Source: Lunularia cruciata
Lineage: Eukaryota > Streptophyta > Marchantiopsida > Lunulariales > Lunulariaceae
Assembly (NCBI GenBank): GCA_948567375.1
Contig: OX419759.1
Location: forward strand, 17,390,744 to 17,454,743
Length of the DNA stretch: 64,000 nt
Direction: 5' to 3'
Shown: positions 36,181-48,595 of the stretch, piece after piece
How positions within the stretch are numbered: the first letter of the stretch is position 1
Layout of the letters: the number at the start of each line of letters is the position of its first letter
Translations under genes and position numbers: made by a program
The notes under the pieces: model-generated
What the model saw: only the letters and a program-made list of their open reading frames with translations
What the model was told of the DNA's origin: nothing
The model's database searches: none

Positions 36181-36822
36181 ACAATATGTACATGATACGC
36201 AACACTAGGAGTATTAAACCCCGAGGGTAGAATGCACGGAAGGTAAGCTACACGCAAGGCTAGAGTAGTATGAAATCCCTAAGTTAGAATGCATCGAAGG
36301 TAACCTGCAGCAATGGCATAAGCGAAATAAACATATTAAAACACCCGCATATCTATATGAGAAACATCATCGAATGAAAGGCAAAATAACTGTCACGTGG
36401 AAACCATTAGATAGCTACTCGCACATTTGAGATGCAGCCTGCAAAGAAACGGAGACAGTCCTCCCACATAAGTAGAGAAATAAATACAACAGGAAGAAAC
36501 GGACAGCTGAAAAGGATGGAGATAAACTGGTGGCAAGAGACAAGTAATAGTCAGTAAAATCGCTAAGCAAAGTATATAGAGAAATAGACCACAACCTTCA
36601 ATCCAAGACCAACATATAATGGAAGACTGTTAAGCAAGACATGAAAGATGAAGTAATCTGAAATTGGAAGTCGGCTGAAATCATGACGCTGAGAGACGTG
36701 TACGAACCATGAAACAGACAAACATTGAAAGAGCATTAGGTGAGGATGGGTGGGGTGGAACGAAATGGGAGAGGAGTGGATGGTGTCTTGGCTGAGTCAG
36801 AGCGGAGTTAAAACTGACAATC
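36181..36822. other. Spacer with a partial array unit
   Basis: At about 36560-36640, AAGCAAAGTATATAGAGAAA through GACTGTTAAGCAAGAC matches the distal half of the unit at 35783-35850. The rest is not recognised. Confidence 0.55.
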
Positions 36823-37410
36823 AAGACTGGATATGAGGACATGAGAGCAGAACCCGTTCGAAGAACGGAAGATCCAAACTGGATATTAAGAGATGAGAGC
36901 ACAAGCCGTTCCTCGAAGGGGGGTATCCAGAACTCATTAAAAGCATATGAAGTGCATATGAAAGGTAACCAAGATATGCTCAAACCGAGAAGAGTAATAA
37001 ATTCGTTAAGTAGATGAAGTGAACGTAAGAAAACGAATGCAACCTGCAGCAAAGGCATGATAGCAACATGTCGAGAACAGCATATATAAAGAACTAGTAA
37101 GCAACGTGTATTCAGTAACAGCTATGCAACATAAGTCGAGATATATAATACATTGGGAAATCGACCGATGTACAAGCAACGTTTGAACTAGAAAGTATGT
37201 TAAATTCTGGAGTGGGGCAGGAATCTTGAGATGGAAAGTCATGTATGAACCATGAAAGAGGCAAACATCGAGCGAATAGTAATCCAGAGGGAATTAGTTG
37301 AGGATGGGAGGACTGGAGCGATGCGAGAGCGGAGTGGATGTTGTTTTGTCTGAGACGGAGAGAGCGTAACAGGACTGGATATAGTAGAACGCAACTGGAT
37401 ATTAGGAGAA
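36823..37410. repeat. Satellite-like array, distal block
   Basis: Contains two cores only 52 bp apart (CGTT at 36855 and 36907) and a truncated unit (GACTGGATAT at about 37373 and a similar word at 37390). These are degraded relatives of the main block. Confidence 0.7.
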
Positions 37411-38887
37411 ATGAGCGAAGTGTATATCGCAGCATGACCTATGAGCGCATCAGTCCTAAAACACTGAACACCTTTCCTTGAGATGTGCTAATTTCCATTT
37501 CCTCAAAAAGTCTGAACAGCAGGCCTCCTCCAGTCATTACTGCCCCGTAGGAGGTGTGAATCACAGCACTACTAAAGATACTGCCAAACCCTTAGTTGAT
37601 AAAAAAAAAAACTATCAGAAATGCTTAGGTTGTCAGCATACCCATGGAGGGGGCTAAATAAGAGAATGAGTAGCTGCCGATACAAGATGATCGAGTTCAG
37701 CGGACACGCATCCATGTAGGTATAGAAGTCTTCGTGGTCGTACTGTGTAGAAACAGGTTGTGAGGTTGAAAAAAATATATATATACTCTTCAGCAGAAGA
37801 AAATAAAGTGGAAGTGAGGAGTGACCACAGTAAAGAATGGAGAAACACAATGAACTGCTGCATATCGTGGGATTCGTAGTTCACTCGATGAAACTGGTAG
37901 ATATCAAGGTATCTAAAGTCCATACAACTGTATTTCTCTCAGCCGGACAAAAGAGAGAAAGAGATGGTGACTGATACGTCCGTGGAAGGTAAGTAACCAG
38001 CTTCGAAGAGAATATGTAGAATCTGCAAATTGATGACAAACTTTTAAGAAGATCAGGTCCCGAGAATGGGGGGCACTTCTGATGCAGAAACGTATACATT
38101 GTCTAGGAATAATTTCCACAGGACAGTGTAAAAGGCATATTGACGGATAAAATACAGAAGGCACAGTAGCAGTAAGAAAGTTAAAGAAGACAGCTTGATC
38201 AACAAAATATCCAAGTGGATCCGATCCATTCGCGTGACATATGCAACTCAGGCTTGGTGAGCAGGAGAGATGGCTTTGAGAGAAAAGAGAATAGAAACGG
38301 ATCAGCTAAAAATCCGATGAAAGAGATTCTCAGAAGCAATTTCCTGACCTGCAAACACTAAATGTGAAGTACTGACGCGGGATTAAAAGGGAATGGAATA
38401 TCCTGAATTAGAAGTGCTTCAGGCCTGCCACTCTCTCTCAGTTAAGTGACATTCGATCTAAGTGTGAGAATCTCGAGAATAAACACCATAAAAGATTTAG
38501 ACGAGCTGGAGAATAGTAGCCAGAGAGGACAAAAAGAGCTTGAGTGGTGCTACAGTAGTAGCACCACTCAGGCATATGATAGACGTATCTAATAGACTAG
38601 TTGAGGTAAAAGCAACTGCCACGTGTTCAGCATTTAGGAGGCACAGTCTAGGAAAATTAGTGAACTTATACTCAAAGAGAATTGATAAGAAATCTTCAAG
38701 TCAGCAGACCCCGCCCACAAAATGAAATTGCTAACTTACAGAAGTCCACCAGCCTTTGGTCCGTGACAAAGTAAGCACACAAAGAGAGTTAAATAGCTTG
38801 TCCGCAGTGCTCGTCACATCTTTCAGACGTCAGTTCTCTATCTCACCTGGAATGGGTGAGAAAGAGAAAAATGTAAGACTAGTCACA
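37411..38887. other. Intergenic, 3' of the hnRNP U-like gene
   Basis: No gene was recognised. Contains the 13-bp hairpin at 38541. The part next to 38888 should include the 3' UTR of the minus-strand gene. Confidence 0.4.
38541..38570. repeat. Perfect 13-bp hairpin with 4-nt loop
   Basis: TGAGTGGTGCTAC, loop AGTA, then the exact reverse complement. Confidence 0.95.
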
Positions 38888-41800
38888 TTAGTAAAGGCGA
38901 AGGTTTAGAACTGTACCGACAACCGAGGACATATTTTGAGGGTAGTTTGGGTTGAAACCATCGTTGGGATTGAACATTCCTCTTGTAAGTCCATTCACTG
39001 AGTTGAGTCCATCATGTCCAGCCATAGGCAGTCCCACTGTCGGACCTACAATATCATACGGCGATCTTCCCATCCCGTTTACTTGATTTCCTGCTTCATA
39101 GACGGCTTTCTGTAGTCCATTCAACGCATTCACTCCGTCATAGCTACCATTATCATATGCAGATCTCGGCATTCCCGCGGCTGCATTAATTCCATCGTAA
39201 GCAGACCTCGGAAGCCCAGTTGCGGGATTCAGGGAATCGTAACCATTCCTGGCTAAATTCATGGTCGGACTGAGGGAGTTCAAAGCGTCATAGGCAGACA
39301 TTGGCAGACCAGTCGCGGTCGGCATGTTCATTCCTCTTTGACCCATCAACTCTCCTCTCGGTCCCACCATCTCTCCTCGATGGCCTATAAGCTCAACTCT
39401 TTGACCCAGTAATTCTCCTCTCTGACCGTAAGGCTCTCCTCTTTGATTAATGAGCTCGCCTCTTTGGTTGATAAGCTGTTCACCTCTTGGACCCAGTAGC
39501 TCACCCCTTGGACCCAGCATCTCGCCTCTTTGACCTAGCAACTCTCCTCTTTGGCCCAGTATTTCCCCCCTTGGACCTATCACCTCACCTCTAGGCCCCA
39601 ATAACTCGCCCCTTGGTCCCAGCAGCTCCCCTCTTTGACCAATCATGTCTGCTCTCTGCCCTAGCAGTTCACCTCTGGGACCCAAAAGTTCTCCTCTGGG
39701 ACCAAGCATTTCGCCTCTATGACCTATCAATTTGTCGGGAGATCCTATTAAGCCTTGTGCATAGCCCTGTTTCGTTCGCAAAAACATGGCGCAAGGGGTG
39801 AGAAACACGGACAAAGCACAAGCAACATTCTCAACACTCAATACTCAAAACTGGAAGGTTTACCAGGTACTCGTGTGGATGTGACATAAACGTGAGGACG
39901 GAAGAGTATTCACAACACCAATTTAGACCGAAGTGTATACCTGGGGCATTGGTAGCGGCAGATGTCCTCTTTGGTATATCAAGGGGTTCCCCCATTGATC
40001 TGCAGGGAAAAAGATGGCAAAAATGGTAAAAGTTAAGTGGACGCAAACCCATACCTGTAATAACGCCTGACAGGAGACCCCAACGGCGCGGGCAAAATAA
40101 ACTCAAAGTTCCAAGTGTAAGCACAAAAGTTCCAAAAGATAGAGAAGGACCTGTAATGCCTGTGGCGAGGGAACCCCCAATAGGTAATGGCATTCCTCTA
40201 CCTCCTCCTTGATTATGCTGACGAGGAATTGGTTTTGGCAAGTTGTTTTTGTCCCTCTGCACAATTTGTTCGGCTTCCTGTCTCTGCGCCTCCACAAACC
40301 ATACCTGCAAAAGTCGTCCAGAAGCACCTTCCTATGTTCAATAAACGCACTGAAGGTGCGTAAACACTTTCAGACAGGAGACCTCTTTACGAAAGAAGGA
40401 CCTGTTGTAAGGTTCCTATGGCCGGGTTGACAATTTCCACTTGCCCAATTCCTCTAATGATGATGCTAGAGCTTCTATTAGATGGATTTTAAATAAATTA
40501 ACATTAGCAATTTGTGAGGGTCGCTACAATTCCATAAAAATTTAATCATGAAAAAACAAAAAATATTTATTACTACTTTCTAACAGAACTTCGTAGTAAC
40601 CATTTGAGCGGCAGATCGTAATGCTCCCAAAAAAGCATACTTGGAGTTACTTGCCCAGCCTGCCGTAATCATTCCATACACTCCAAGTGAAAGACTATTC
40701 CTAAAGCCAGCCGACAGAGCGTAACATGGACATGAGCACATTCAACTTTGCGTCGTACCTCATCAAAAGGTTCGTCTGACTTCGCCATGTCTTTACTTTT
40801 GGGTAAAACGAAGTTCGCTGCACAATAATCAAACAAGGTTTCGATAACGAATCCATGTGACTGACAATACCAATGAACAAAAGTAATCAAGAATTGTGCC
40901 AACTGAAATCCTAGCACAAGAACCTGAGTATACTTACCCTTCATGTCATTCACAGCTTCGACGGGGACCTCCTTACCCAACTCCTTAGCTCTAATGGTGG
41001 TCCTTCTGGCGTGTTCATCAGTCTTCGGAACGACAACGACTGCGATCTGCACCAGACAGAGTACACAATATAGAGAGTATTTACAGGAACTGTAAACAGC
41101 AGCATACACTTGGCAAGAACCTTACATTGTGTTACGATAAGAAAACAAAAGAGGCGAGATAAGATAAGCACGGGCTTGACTTCACTCAAATTAACTTATC
41201 CACCAAAGAAGGTCATATAGAAGCGATAGTTACTGCGAGCAATCTAGGTAACAATATAGATATGCGTGAGTATCAGTTCGATCTAAGACCGTCGCAATCT
41301 TTTATCAAGAACTTTCCCTAAGAAGGGGATAACCGTCATTTCCGTCGAACTTTTCTGAACTCAGATAAAGATCCTAAGGAGCAGTGCACATCATCAGAGC
41401 CAAACATATTGACAAAAGCTGTCTCCGGATAATGCTGCACTTCACAGACCAAAGTTGATTTTAACTTTACAAGGGGTGAACTCACCAGCCCTTAGGCTTG
41501 AAACTACGTCATCTTAGGGTACAAAGTTTCTATCGTTAGTTGAGAACATGACCCAGGCGTATATGAGTTGAAAACATACCTTCCTGAAACCAGCGAAAAG
41601 TCTTAGTTTACGCTTTCGGGCGCTTTGATATACATTAGTTTGATCAATGATATAGTTGCGGGGAGTTGCAGAAGCTCTATCCAGAAGAGTGTTGAAAATT
41701 TCAGCAGCCCGTGACATAAGTTGCTCAAAGCGTTGAGCATAGTTGTGTTTTCTGAGCAAGCCAGGAACCTGCATGAATCAACTCTCGATTGTTTACATTT

Positions 41801-43934
41801 GTGGAACGCATAAACCCTGGCTAAGAACCAATCACACCACATCGTAAAACAATCTCTCACCTTCATTTGGTCGAGGGCAAGATTCGTTCCGATAATTACA
41901 TAGCGCTTGTCAGGGTGGTCTCTACTCCATTGCTCAGCCCAGGTGGTCTTGCCAGATGCTGGCAATCCAACCATCATCAACAGCTCACAGTCACTTTTAT
42001 TTCCTGTTCTTGGGCCCTCCATGGCGAGCCCGTCTTCCATGGCTACATCCCATGGCTTGTATCCTTGCATGGGAACAAGACCATCACTAACACTGAACTG
42101 CATTTGCACTGTGACGTTCTTCAACAAAACATGAGGGAACAGAGCCCGGGCCCATGGAAGACCTTGTCCATAAACAGGGGCGATGACGCCAACCCCATTT
42201 GGTCCGGCATCGAACTCCTTAGCAACGCCCAACCACTTACCATTTTTTGCAAATGAAATCTTGGCCATGGGCTTGCTCTCTAGGTCCACCGCACAGATGA
42301 TAGTGTCACCAACTCCAAACTTCTCACCGTACTCCTTAAAATTGCCCCCAGTTGAGAATTTCCCAGAACCACCGAAGCCGAAACTATGTTTGCTCTCTCC
42401 TAAACAAGCCACATCTGAGTCTCCTCTTGAAACTCCGACACGACATAAATTCTTCTGCTCGTTAGGTGTGTCTGGCATGTCGACTTTCTGCAAACCCGTA
42501 ACTTTACACCCGAAGCAGTACCGTCCGCTTAGAGAACCAAGATTAGCCCGTGCACCAGACCAGCAGTAACCAAAACCCTTCTCAAATAAGGCGCTCCCAC
42601 CCAGCCCGTTCGCGTTTACATTGAAATCTGTGAAATGTTTGCACTTATTAGATAGAGTATCCACTCATGACAGGGCACAGCGACCACTTTGGACTGTAGA
42701 ACAGCAGAAAATGTTAGCAGTAACGATGGAATCCTGCGAAGTTTTCACCGATTTACCATTTCCAACTGTTCTTGATCACTTGACCATGTGAAAAGGAACT
42801 TGTGGAGTAATTCACAAAGTGCGATTGAAAAATAAAATTCTGTGAGAAGCTACTGAGAGAAACTGATCATGAACGACTAGATATGGAAGCTTCTTGAAAA
42901 CCTAAACCTCGGCTGGCAAATGCTCGTATCCTCAAACAGAAACTGGTGAAAGAGCCTCAAAAGGAAAGGATATCAGACTCCTCAAAGTAACCCACACCAC
43001 TTGCAACACCAAGATATTGAAACAAATTCCCCACACAGACATATTTGAAAACCTGTTGAAGCCCTTCCGCATGATTAACTCTATGACTTTTGTGTTTTGT
43101 CCGCAAATATTGAAAAGCTAAGAAGCTACACTGTGCCTGCAGTGCTCCAGAAGCAGAGTTCCACAAACGTTTATGGACTGCTGTACCGTACTACGGCCGT
43201 AAATCTCAATACCAGTTGAATGTAACCAGGCTTCCAGCATAACTGACCTCTACAAACACACAGCATTGACTATCAAAGGTATCGTCCCTACTGAACCGTG
43301 GTTTCTTGGATGGTGAATAGAACACAAGCCAAGATAACTCAAGTAGCTTGCGCTTGGCTGTACAAGTACATGGCAAGTGCGTATATTACCAGCTAAATTC
43401 TTCGTTGGCAGTTTCTCGTTCTAAATTAACATATAGACTTCCTGATACTCATGACGCTAACAGATATCTACTCGCCTCAGAAGGGAGGGGATACGGACAC
43501 AATACTTCTTGTCACATGTCTCTCAGTGCCTCCAAATTATGATTATCCGGACCCTACGAATCTTTCCTATCACCTCCAGTTTTACCAACATGATTTCATA
43601 GTTCTAACTTCCAGCGGATAGTGACTACTTTATGATTCAGAACCTTATGGGCACACACTTTCTAACAATATAACCGCAAATGAGCCCCGTAAACAGCAGT
43701 AAATGCAGAAGCAATTGTGATGCCCCGTGGTCGCTCTGGCAGGGACAGACATTATCTTGTGAGCACCATACCATCAACAAATTTTTCCCTCACAGCTCCG
43801 CCCTCAGTATTCTTACCCAAATTGCAGTCGGCAGTATTGAGCACGACTCGCAATTTCGTCCGCTTCGCTTCTCTTTCATCTTCTAGGTCACCACCCGGAC
43901 GCCTGCGGCTATTTTCCTCCTGCCGCGCTGCCAT
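38888..43934 (-). CDS. HNRNPU-like: hnRNP U-like protein: SPRY domain, P-loop kinase-like domain, heptad-repeat tail
   Basis: Exons in transcript order: 43934-43817, 42627-41861, 41768-41580, 41046-40938, 40817-40759, 40304-40151, 39999-39941, 39766-38888 (TAA), joining in frame to 777 residues. Intron 1 is about 1.19 kb. A SPRY domain (about 40-218, [11 protein letters not shown] and [10 protein letters not shown] motifs) is followed by a P-loop, [10 protein letters not shown] (260-269), and the NTPase/kinase-like region with [13 protein letters not shown]. This is the order found in animal hnRNP U and its plant homologues, which bind RNA and chromatin in the nucleus. The C-terminus is unusual: about 498-631 are 19 heptads near LLGPRGE, then a tail with repeated LPRSAYD-type motifs. 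I chose ATG 43934 because it starts a short basic leader directly before SPRY and has a G at +4. The end of exon six is uncertain (weak GTCC donor; GGAG|GTAGAG upstream keeps the same phase). Confidence 0.93.
39343..39733 (-). repeat. In-frame 21-bp minisatellite encoding 19 heptads
   Basis: Nineteen consecutive units of consensus [LM]-[LI]-G-[PQH]-R-G-E, with one 8-residue unit (QLINQRGE). Each unit is 21 bp (24 bp for the long one), so the frame is kept. Units vary at positions one, two and four while the RGE triplet is nearly invariant (exceptions RAD and RVE), which suggests selection on the protein as well as repeat turnover. Confidence 0.93.
40055..40066 (-). other. Candidate 12-nt microexon of the hnRNP U-like gene
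   Basis: GCGTTATTACAG on the minus strand is bounded by CTCCTGTCAG before and GTATGGGT after, good acceptor and donor sites. Twelve bases keep the phase, so inclusion would add four residues between exons six and seven of the main model without changing the rest. It may equally be skipped or unused. Confidence 0.35.
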
Positions 43935-44675
43935 AGGGCTTAACCTCTCCAAGAATTCACGCCTCACTCCTCCCGATCGTCCTAATCGCGACTCCCGCTC
44001 AACCAATTCCACGAGCAATTTGTCTAAGAATCCTCGCCTCTCTCACCCTCAGCGTCCAAGAACTCAAGCCCTTGCCAGAACCGAACCTATAACCTCACGC
44101 AAAATTCCGACGATCGACCTCCACCTCATATAACTCTCAGAGCCGACCGAAGACTCAGCACAGTTTTCGTCCCCAATTGAAAAATGTATATTAAATCACT
44201 CGAGCACAAGCAGCTCAGCGTGCATGCCCCCGCCCTCCCTTCCTGAAAGAACGCAAACAGCTTCAAAAATTGGAACCCGAGATGCAGTTTGTCAAAACAA
44301 CTTGTGATCAAATCGGTCTCTAAGACCCCTACCTCCTCCTCCTCCTACCCTCCTGTTCCCTTCGCCACAACAAAGTTTGTCCGTGACTCGAGAAAAGCCT
44401 CCTCAACACACCTCGAAACCTAACGAGCTTCGTTTCCTCATGCTGATCTCGCAACGGGGAATTCCGGGAGGTGAATTCTCTACCGTGAAGTAAACTCTCC
44501 TCTCTCAAGTCGTCCGGAGCTGTGGCATCGGGTTATCCCCGGTTGAGCCCTGCTTGGCGTTCACCAAGCAACGGCGAGATCCGGCGTCTTGTTCAGATTC
44601 TGATTCCCGGTTGGGTTTGGTCACTACGTAGACAAGTAAGAATCTTTGGCCGAGGAACGTGAAAGTGACGACAGC
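43935..44675 (-). promoter_or_regulatory. Upstream region of the hnRNP U-like gene
   Basis: Sequence 5' of the ATG on the minus strand. It contains a GGA triplet run (minus strand; 44331-44347), echoing the GGA run upstream of the MCTP gene. The reading frame stays open for some 25 codons upstream of the ATG before an in-frame stop, so an upstream start is not fully excluded. No TATA box can be assigned. Confidence 0.4.
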
Positions 44676-44750
44676 GTAGGATAACAAGAAGGATCGGAAG
44701 ACCCATCAAGGAAAGATAGAGCGTAGAACGGGCTCAGCCCTAATAATATC
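44676..44750 (-). repeat. Short SINE-like element, diverged copy
   Basis: On the minus-strand orientation it reads GAAGGATCGGAAGACCCATC, then GGGCTCAGCCCTAATAATATC, so the palindromic end plus the following AATAATATC is retained. It lies at the edge between the gene island and the AT-rich block. Confidence 0.75.
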
Positions 44751-47700
44751 AGGAAGGAGGAATCTACTCTATGTCACCTGAGATATTCAAATCGTAGTGT
44801 CTACAATCTATTCGACTATTGGAAAAAATATTATCTGTGCTCATTTTTATATTATATTGGTTAATATTTTAATAAATTAATGGATTTATATTATTTAAAT
44901 ATATGGTAAAATATGAAAAATAATACTAACATAGTTAAATTTGTAAATAATATATTTTTTAAGTATATGAATATTTTTAGCAAATGTGTCAAACATCATA
45001 TTCATAATTCTATATAACTCTAAGACTTCAAAATTTACAATTGAATAAATTGCATACCCTTATACTTGGAGACTTTACTTGCAACCCATCCAAGAGGATG
45101 AAGAACTTGTTACATAAATATTCTTTCTTTTAAAGAAAAAATTAACTATTAGAAACTCAAGTGCAAAATCAAGAGAACATAAACCATGAATCAATGCCAA
45201 GTAAGGCCCGAAGGCCAACCCAAGTTCACAACCAACCGTGGGAAGAACATGCTTGGTTTAATTGGCCACTCGAGTCAAGGAGTCGAATGTCATCTATCAT
45301 CGCTCGCATGGAGAACATGAGCCTCGGACATGAAATGTGCCTTCCATTGTGGAAATTTTCTAGCTTGCAGTCGCATGACAGCCACATGCAAGAGAGAGAG
45401 GGCTTATAGCCTCCCTTCCCATCTCATCCTTTTTTTAGAAGATTTTTAAGGCTTTGGGACACTGATATTTTTGAGATGCATCTTTCTTGTGGAAAGCGCT
45501 GCCCATGAAATGAATAGAGGGTTCCAAGATGGAGCGCAAAGGGAGGAGCGCTGCTAATGACATCTCGTTCCCTCGCCAACCCCCACGCAAGCAAGGATAT
45601 CATCATCACTCCTTCGAGACCCAACTTTGACAGTTTGCAATTAGGATTCCTTTGCATCTTCTAATCCAATGTAATATTGCGTCCACCATTCATGACACCC
45701 CCCTTGCCATACCTGAACGGAGTTTGGGCTCAATATGCCCTACTAACAATAAAATATTTTATGAGTGTGTCATTGCAACAAACAACAATGGAGTGCTAGA
45801 CTTTGGTCGCTACACAAGGGCCTCCTATCATATAGGAAACTCCTGATCCCGACTAAACCTAGCAACCCAACACACATTACATGCACCTGAGCCTTTGCAA
45901 CCTTCATGTATGGACACAAGCCCTACAAGAAGCAGCACTACATAGAACCATAGTGCACGAGTACCTCCCATCAGAAGTGAAACTCCCAACCTTGGCTAAA
46001 GCTAGCACCCCGACACACCCCGCATGCACTTGAGCCTTTGCAACCTTCATGTATGGACCCAAGCACTGCAAGAAGTAGCATTACGGAGAACCCTAACGCC
46101 AACTCCCATTAAGAACCGAGGTCCAGCTACAAAGCGCCCCCTTTGGACATCACATCAAGGAGTGAATCGAGCTCTTCAAATTGCTTGGTGGGATGTCTCA
46201 TTTTTGTTATTGCTTGTGTTTTTTATGCAAGACTAGTAAATAGTGGGAACTTCCCTTAGTGATATTTATTAAAGATATTTAAATCTGAAACTCTTAACTT
46301 TTCCCATTTTTAGTTTTCAAAATTTTAGATTTCTATTATTTTCTAATGGGAATGTAAGCTAAGAAGAATGACTAGATGTAATTTGATGAAGAAGAGAATT
46401 AAGTATGCATAAGGTAAGATTATAAAAAGACAAGATCATCAACATTTATGTCAAAGTCCTTATTAAACTAGCTAAAAGATAATTATAAATATAATGTATG
46501 TGTGAATTATTTAAAGGAAAACCTGTCCATGGACAAGAATCTCTTGTTTTTATTCAGTAGTAATAATTCTTTTCATGGTTAAACTTCTGGAATTTTTTAC
46601 ACAGCAAACAATGGGGTATTGGGAGAAAGCTTTGAAATAGTATGAAGTAATGGGATGGGATATTCATGCAAGGAAATTGAAAAAGAATGAGAAACTCACT
46701 AAAGTGAATCATTCCATGAGGAACTTGGTTGGACAAATAGTCATATTCATATAAAAGCACATGCATTTTAGCAAAGGAGGATCAACTAGTCAATGTAAGT
46801 AGCATTAAGGGGTTTCAAAAATAGAATTTATAGGATTATATGGCTAAGAGCACTTTTGGAAAATATTTTACAAGACTTCTTCAAAAATACCCATAAAAAT
46901 AATACTCCATAAAACTTTTTTAACAAAGTGAAGGAACATTTACGGCCTATTTCATTTTTTAGGTATGGACATGAAGTAAGAAGTGCTACAAAAACCTATC
47001 AGGTGCACAAGCAAATGGTTCAAAATTTGAATTTCATCCCATAGAGTGAATTTTAGGCATTCAAGGATGTACTTCAAAGATCTTAGTCAAACATTTAATG
47101 GCATGAGCAAAACTTGGATTGACGGTACCAATATCAATAACATTACCACAAGTCATTCTCCCATTGTAAATTATGACTATGCGCTTGTAGGATATTTTGG
47201 GTGCAAGCAAAATTTGATTTGATTTGATTTATGGCACCAACATCATGAAGCAATTCTCCATGAATTTCTTTTGACCTTGTGCAACCTTGAAGAAATTCAT
47301 AGTGCATGAACTTTGAGAAACCACTCTTGAAAATTTGGAATTTAGTTTTGTGAACCATGGAGTACTTCCACTCTAAGATTGTATATTTTTCAACTCCTTC
47401 AATTCTACTCTCTCTCTCATGCAGAGCATTGATCTGTCTCCTCCAATTTAATTTTTGTGTAGTCCCAAATCAACTCCTATTTCTACACAAAGTACTAGAT
47501 TTCAATAACTCTTGAAAATGGTATCTTTTGTACCATCTTTGCCTTTTGCCATGAACAAGGCAAAATAAGATGAAGATAGGTTTAGGATGATCTCTGTCAT
47601 TACGCTCAAGCAATTTATTTTTAGAAGATTGCAAACATTTTAAACAAATATACAATGGCATTGAAAAAAAACCCATAACGAAGAATACTACATTTAGTTA

Positions 47701-48595
47701 CATGACCACTTTACTTGTGAAACTTGGGAAAGGGTTTCCAAAGTCCATGAATGGAGAGAGATTGCAAAAGAAATGTGCATGTTATATGAAGTCCTACAAA
47801 TTAGCTCAAGATTGGAAGGATAATTACATTGGGAAAGGTCTCACTATGGAGGAGATAAAGCAAGGATATACAACTATATTGCATAAAATAAATCACTTTT
47901 CTACTCATTTTGACATAATGGATGCTTTTTTAGGGATAGGGCAAATATTTATCCACTTGCATTTTGTAAGTATAGGATTGGGAATGAGTTGAACATTTTT
48001 GAACTTGGACTAGGATATTTTTGAACTAGAATATTTCAACTTGGACAAGAGCCCAAGAAGAGTTTCCAACATGAGCAAAAGACAAAGGAGACAAAGGAAA
48101 GAGATGAGACAAAGAAAGAGAGTGTAAGGAAGAAACAAAATCTTACAAGATGAAGAAGTTATATGAAGGAAATCCAAAAATTATACCTACATTTACAACT
48201 TTTGCATAGGATATGACAAGATATACAAAATTGAATAGAAGTTCTTTTGAGGCCAATAAGAGATGTAATTAGTTGAGATCAGCACTCAAAAAATGGCCAA
48301 GATTGAAAAGCTCATGGGTTAAAGTTGAACATAGAATAGATCCAAAGCACAAAATTTGAGATTCAAGGAGAGGAATGCTAAATCATAACACTTTCTATTT
48401 TATGACTCTAGAATTAGTTAGAGCTAGGAAAAATATTGAGGAAATTAAGAGTACTATTAGTATGCTTTTGGAAATAGATGCATATCCTTATTGTACTTTG
48501 AGTAGTGATTCATTTATAGTTCCAAAATACACCCTTTCAATTCTAGTGCACATGATAGCAATTCTCAATTGTAATAATTGCAAATGATGAGCAAT
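44751..48595. other. AT-rich stretch, no supported gene
   Basis: Base composition drops sharply after about 44.8 kb. A GC-richer patch (45.2-46.2 kb) contains the duplicated 143-bp segment. A 96-codon ATG frame at 47702-47992 has no recognisable domain. Nothing else was identified. Confidence 0.45.
45840..46125. repeat. Diverged tandem pair of about 143 bp
   Basis: ATGCACCTGAGCCTTTGCAA at 45881 recurs as ATGCACTTGAGCCTTTGCAA at 46024, and the flanking segments also match, giving two units with a 143-bp period and roughly 80 percent similarity by eye. Confidence 0.8.

Noticed and set aside
41867-42569. Plus-strand frames of 128-129 codons
   Set aside because: They are shadows of the SPRY-encoding exon of the minus-strand hnRNP U-like gene.
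43935-44020. Extension of the hnRNP U-like protein upstream of ATG 43934
   Set aside because: The frame stays open for about 25 codons but contains no further ATG before a stop and has no recognisable similarity. A spliced upstream exon cannot be fully excluded.
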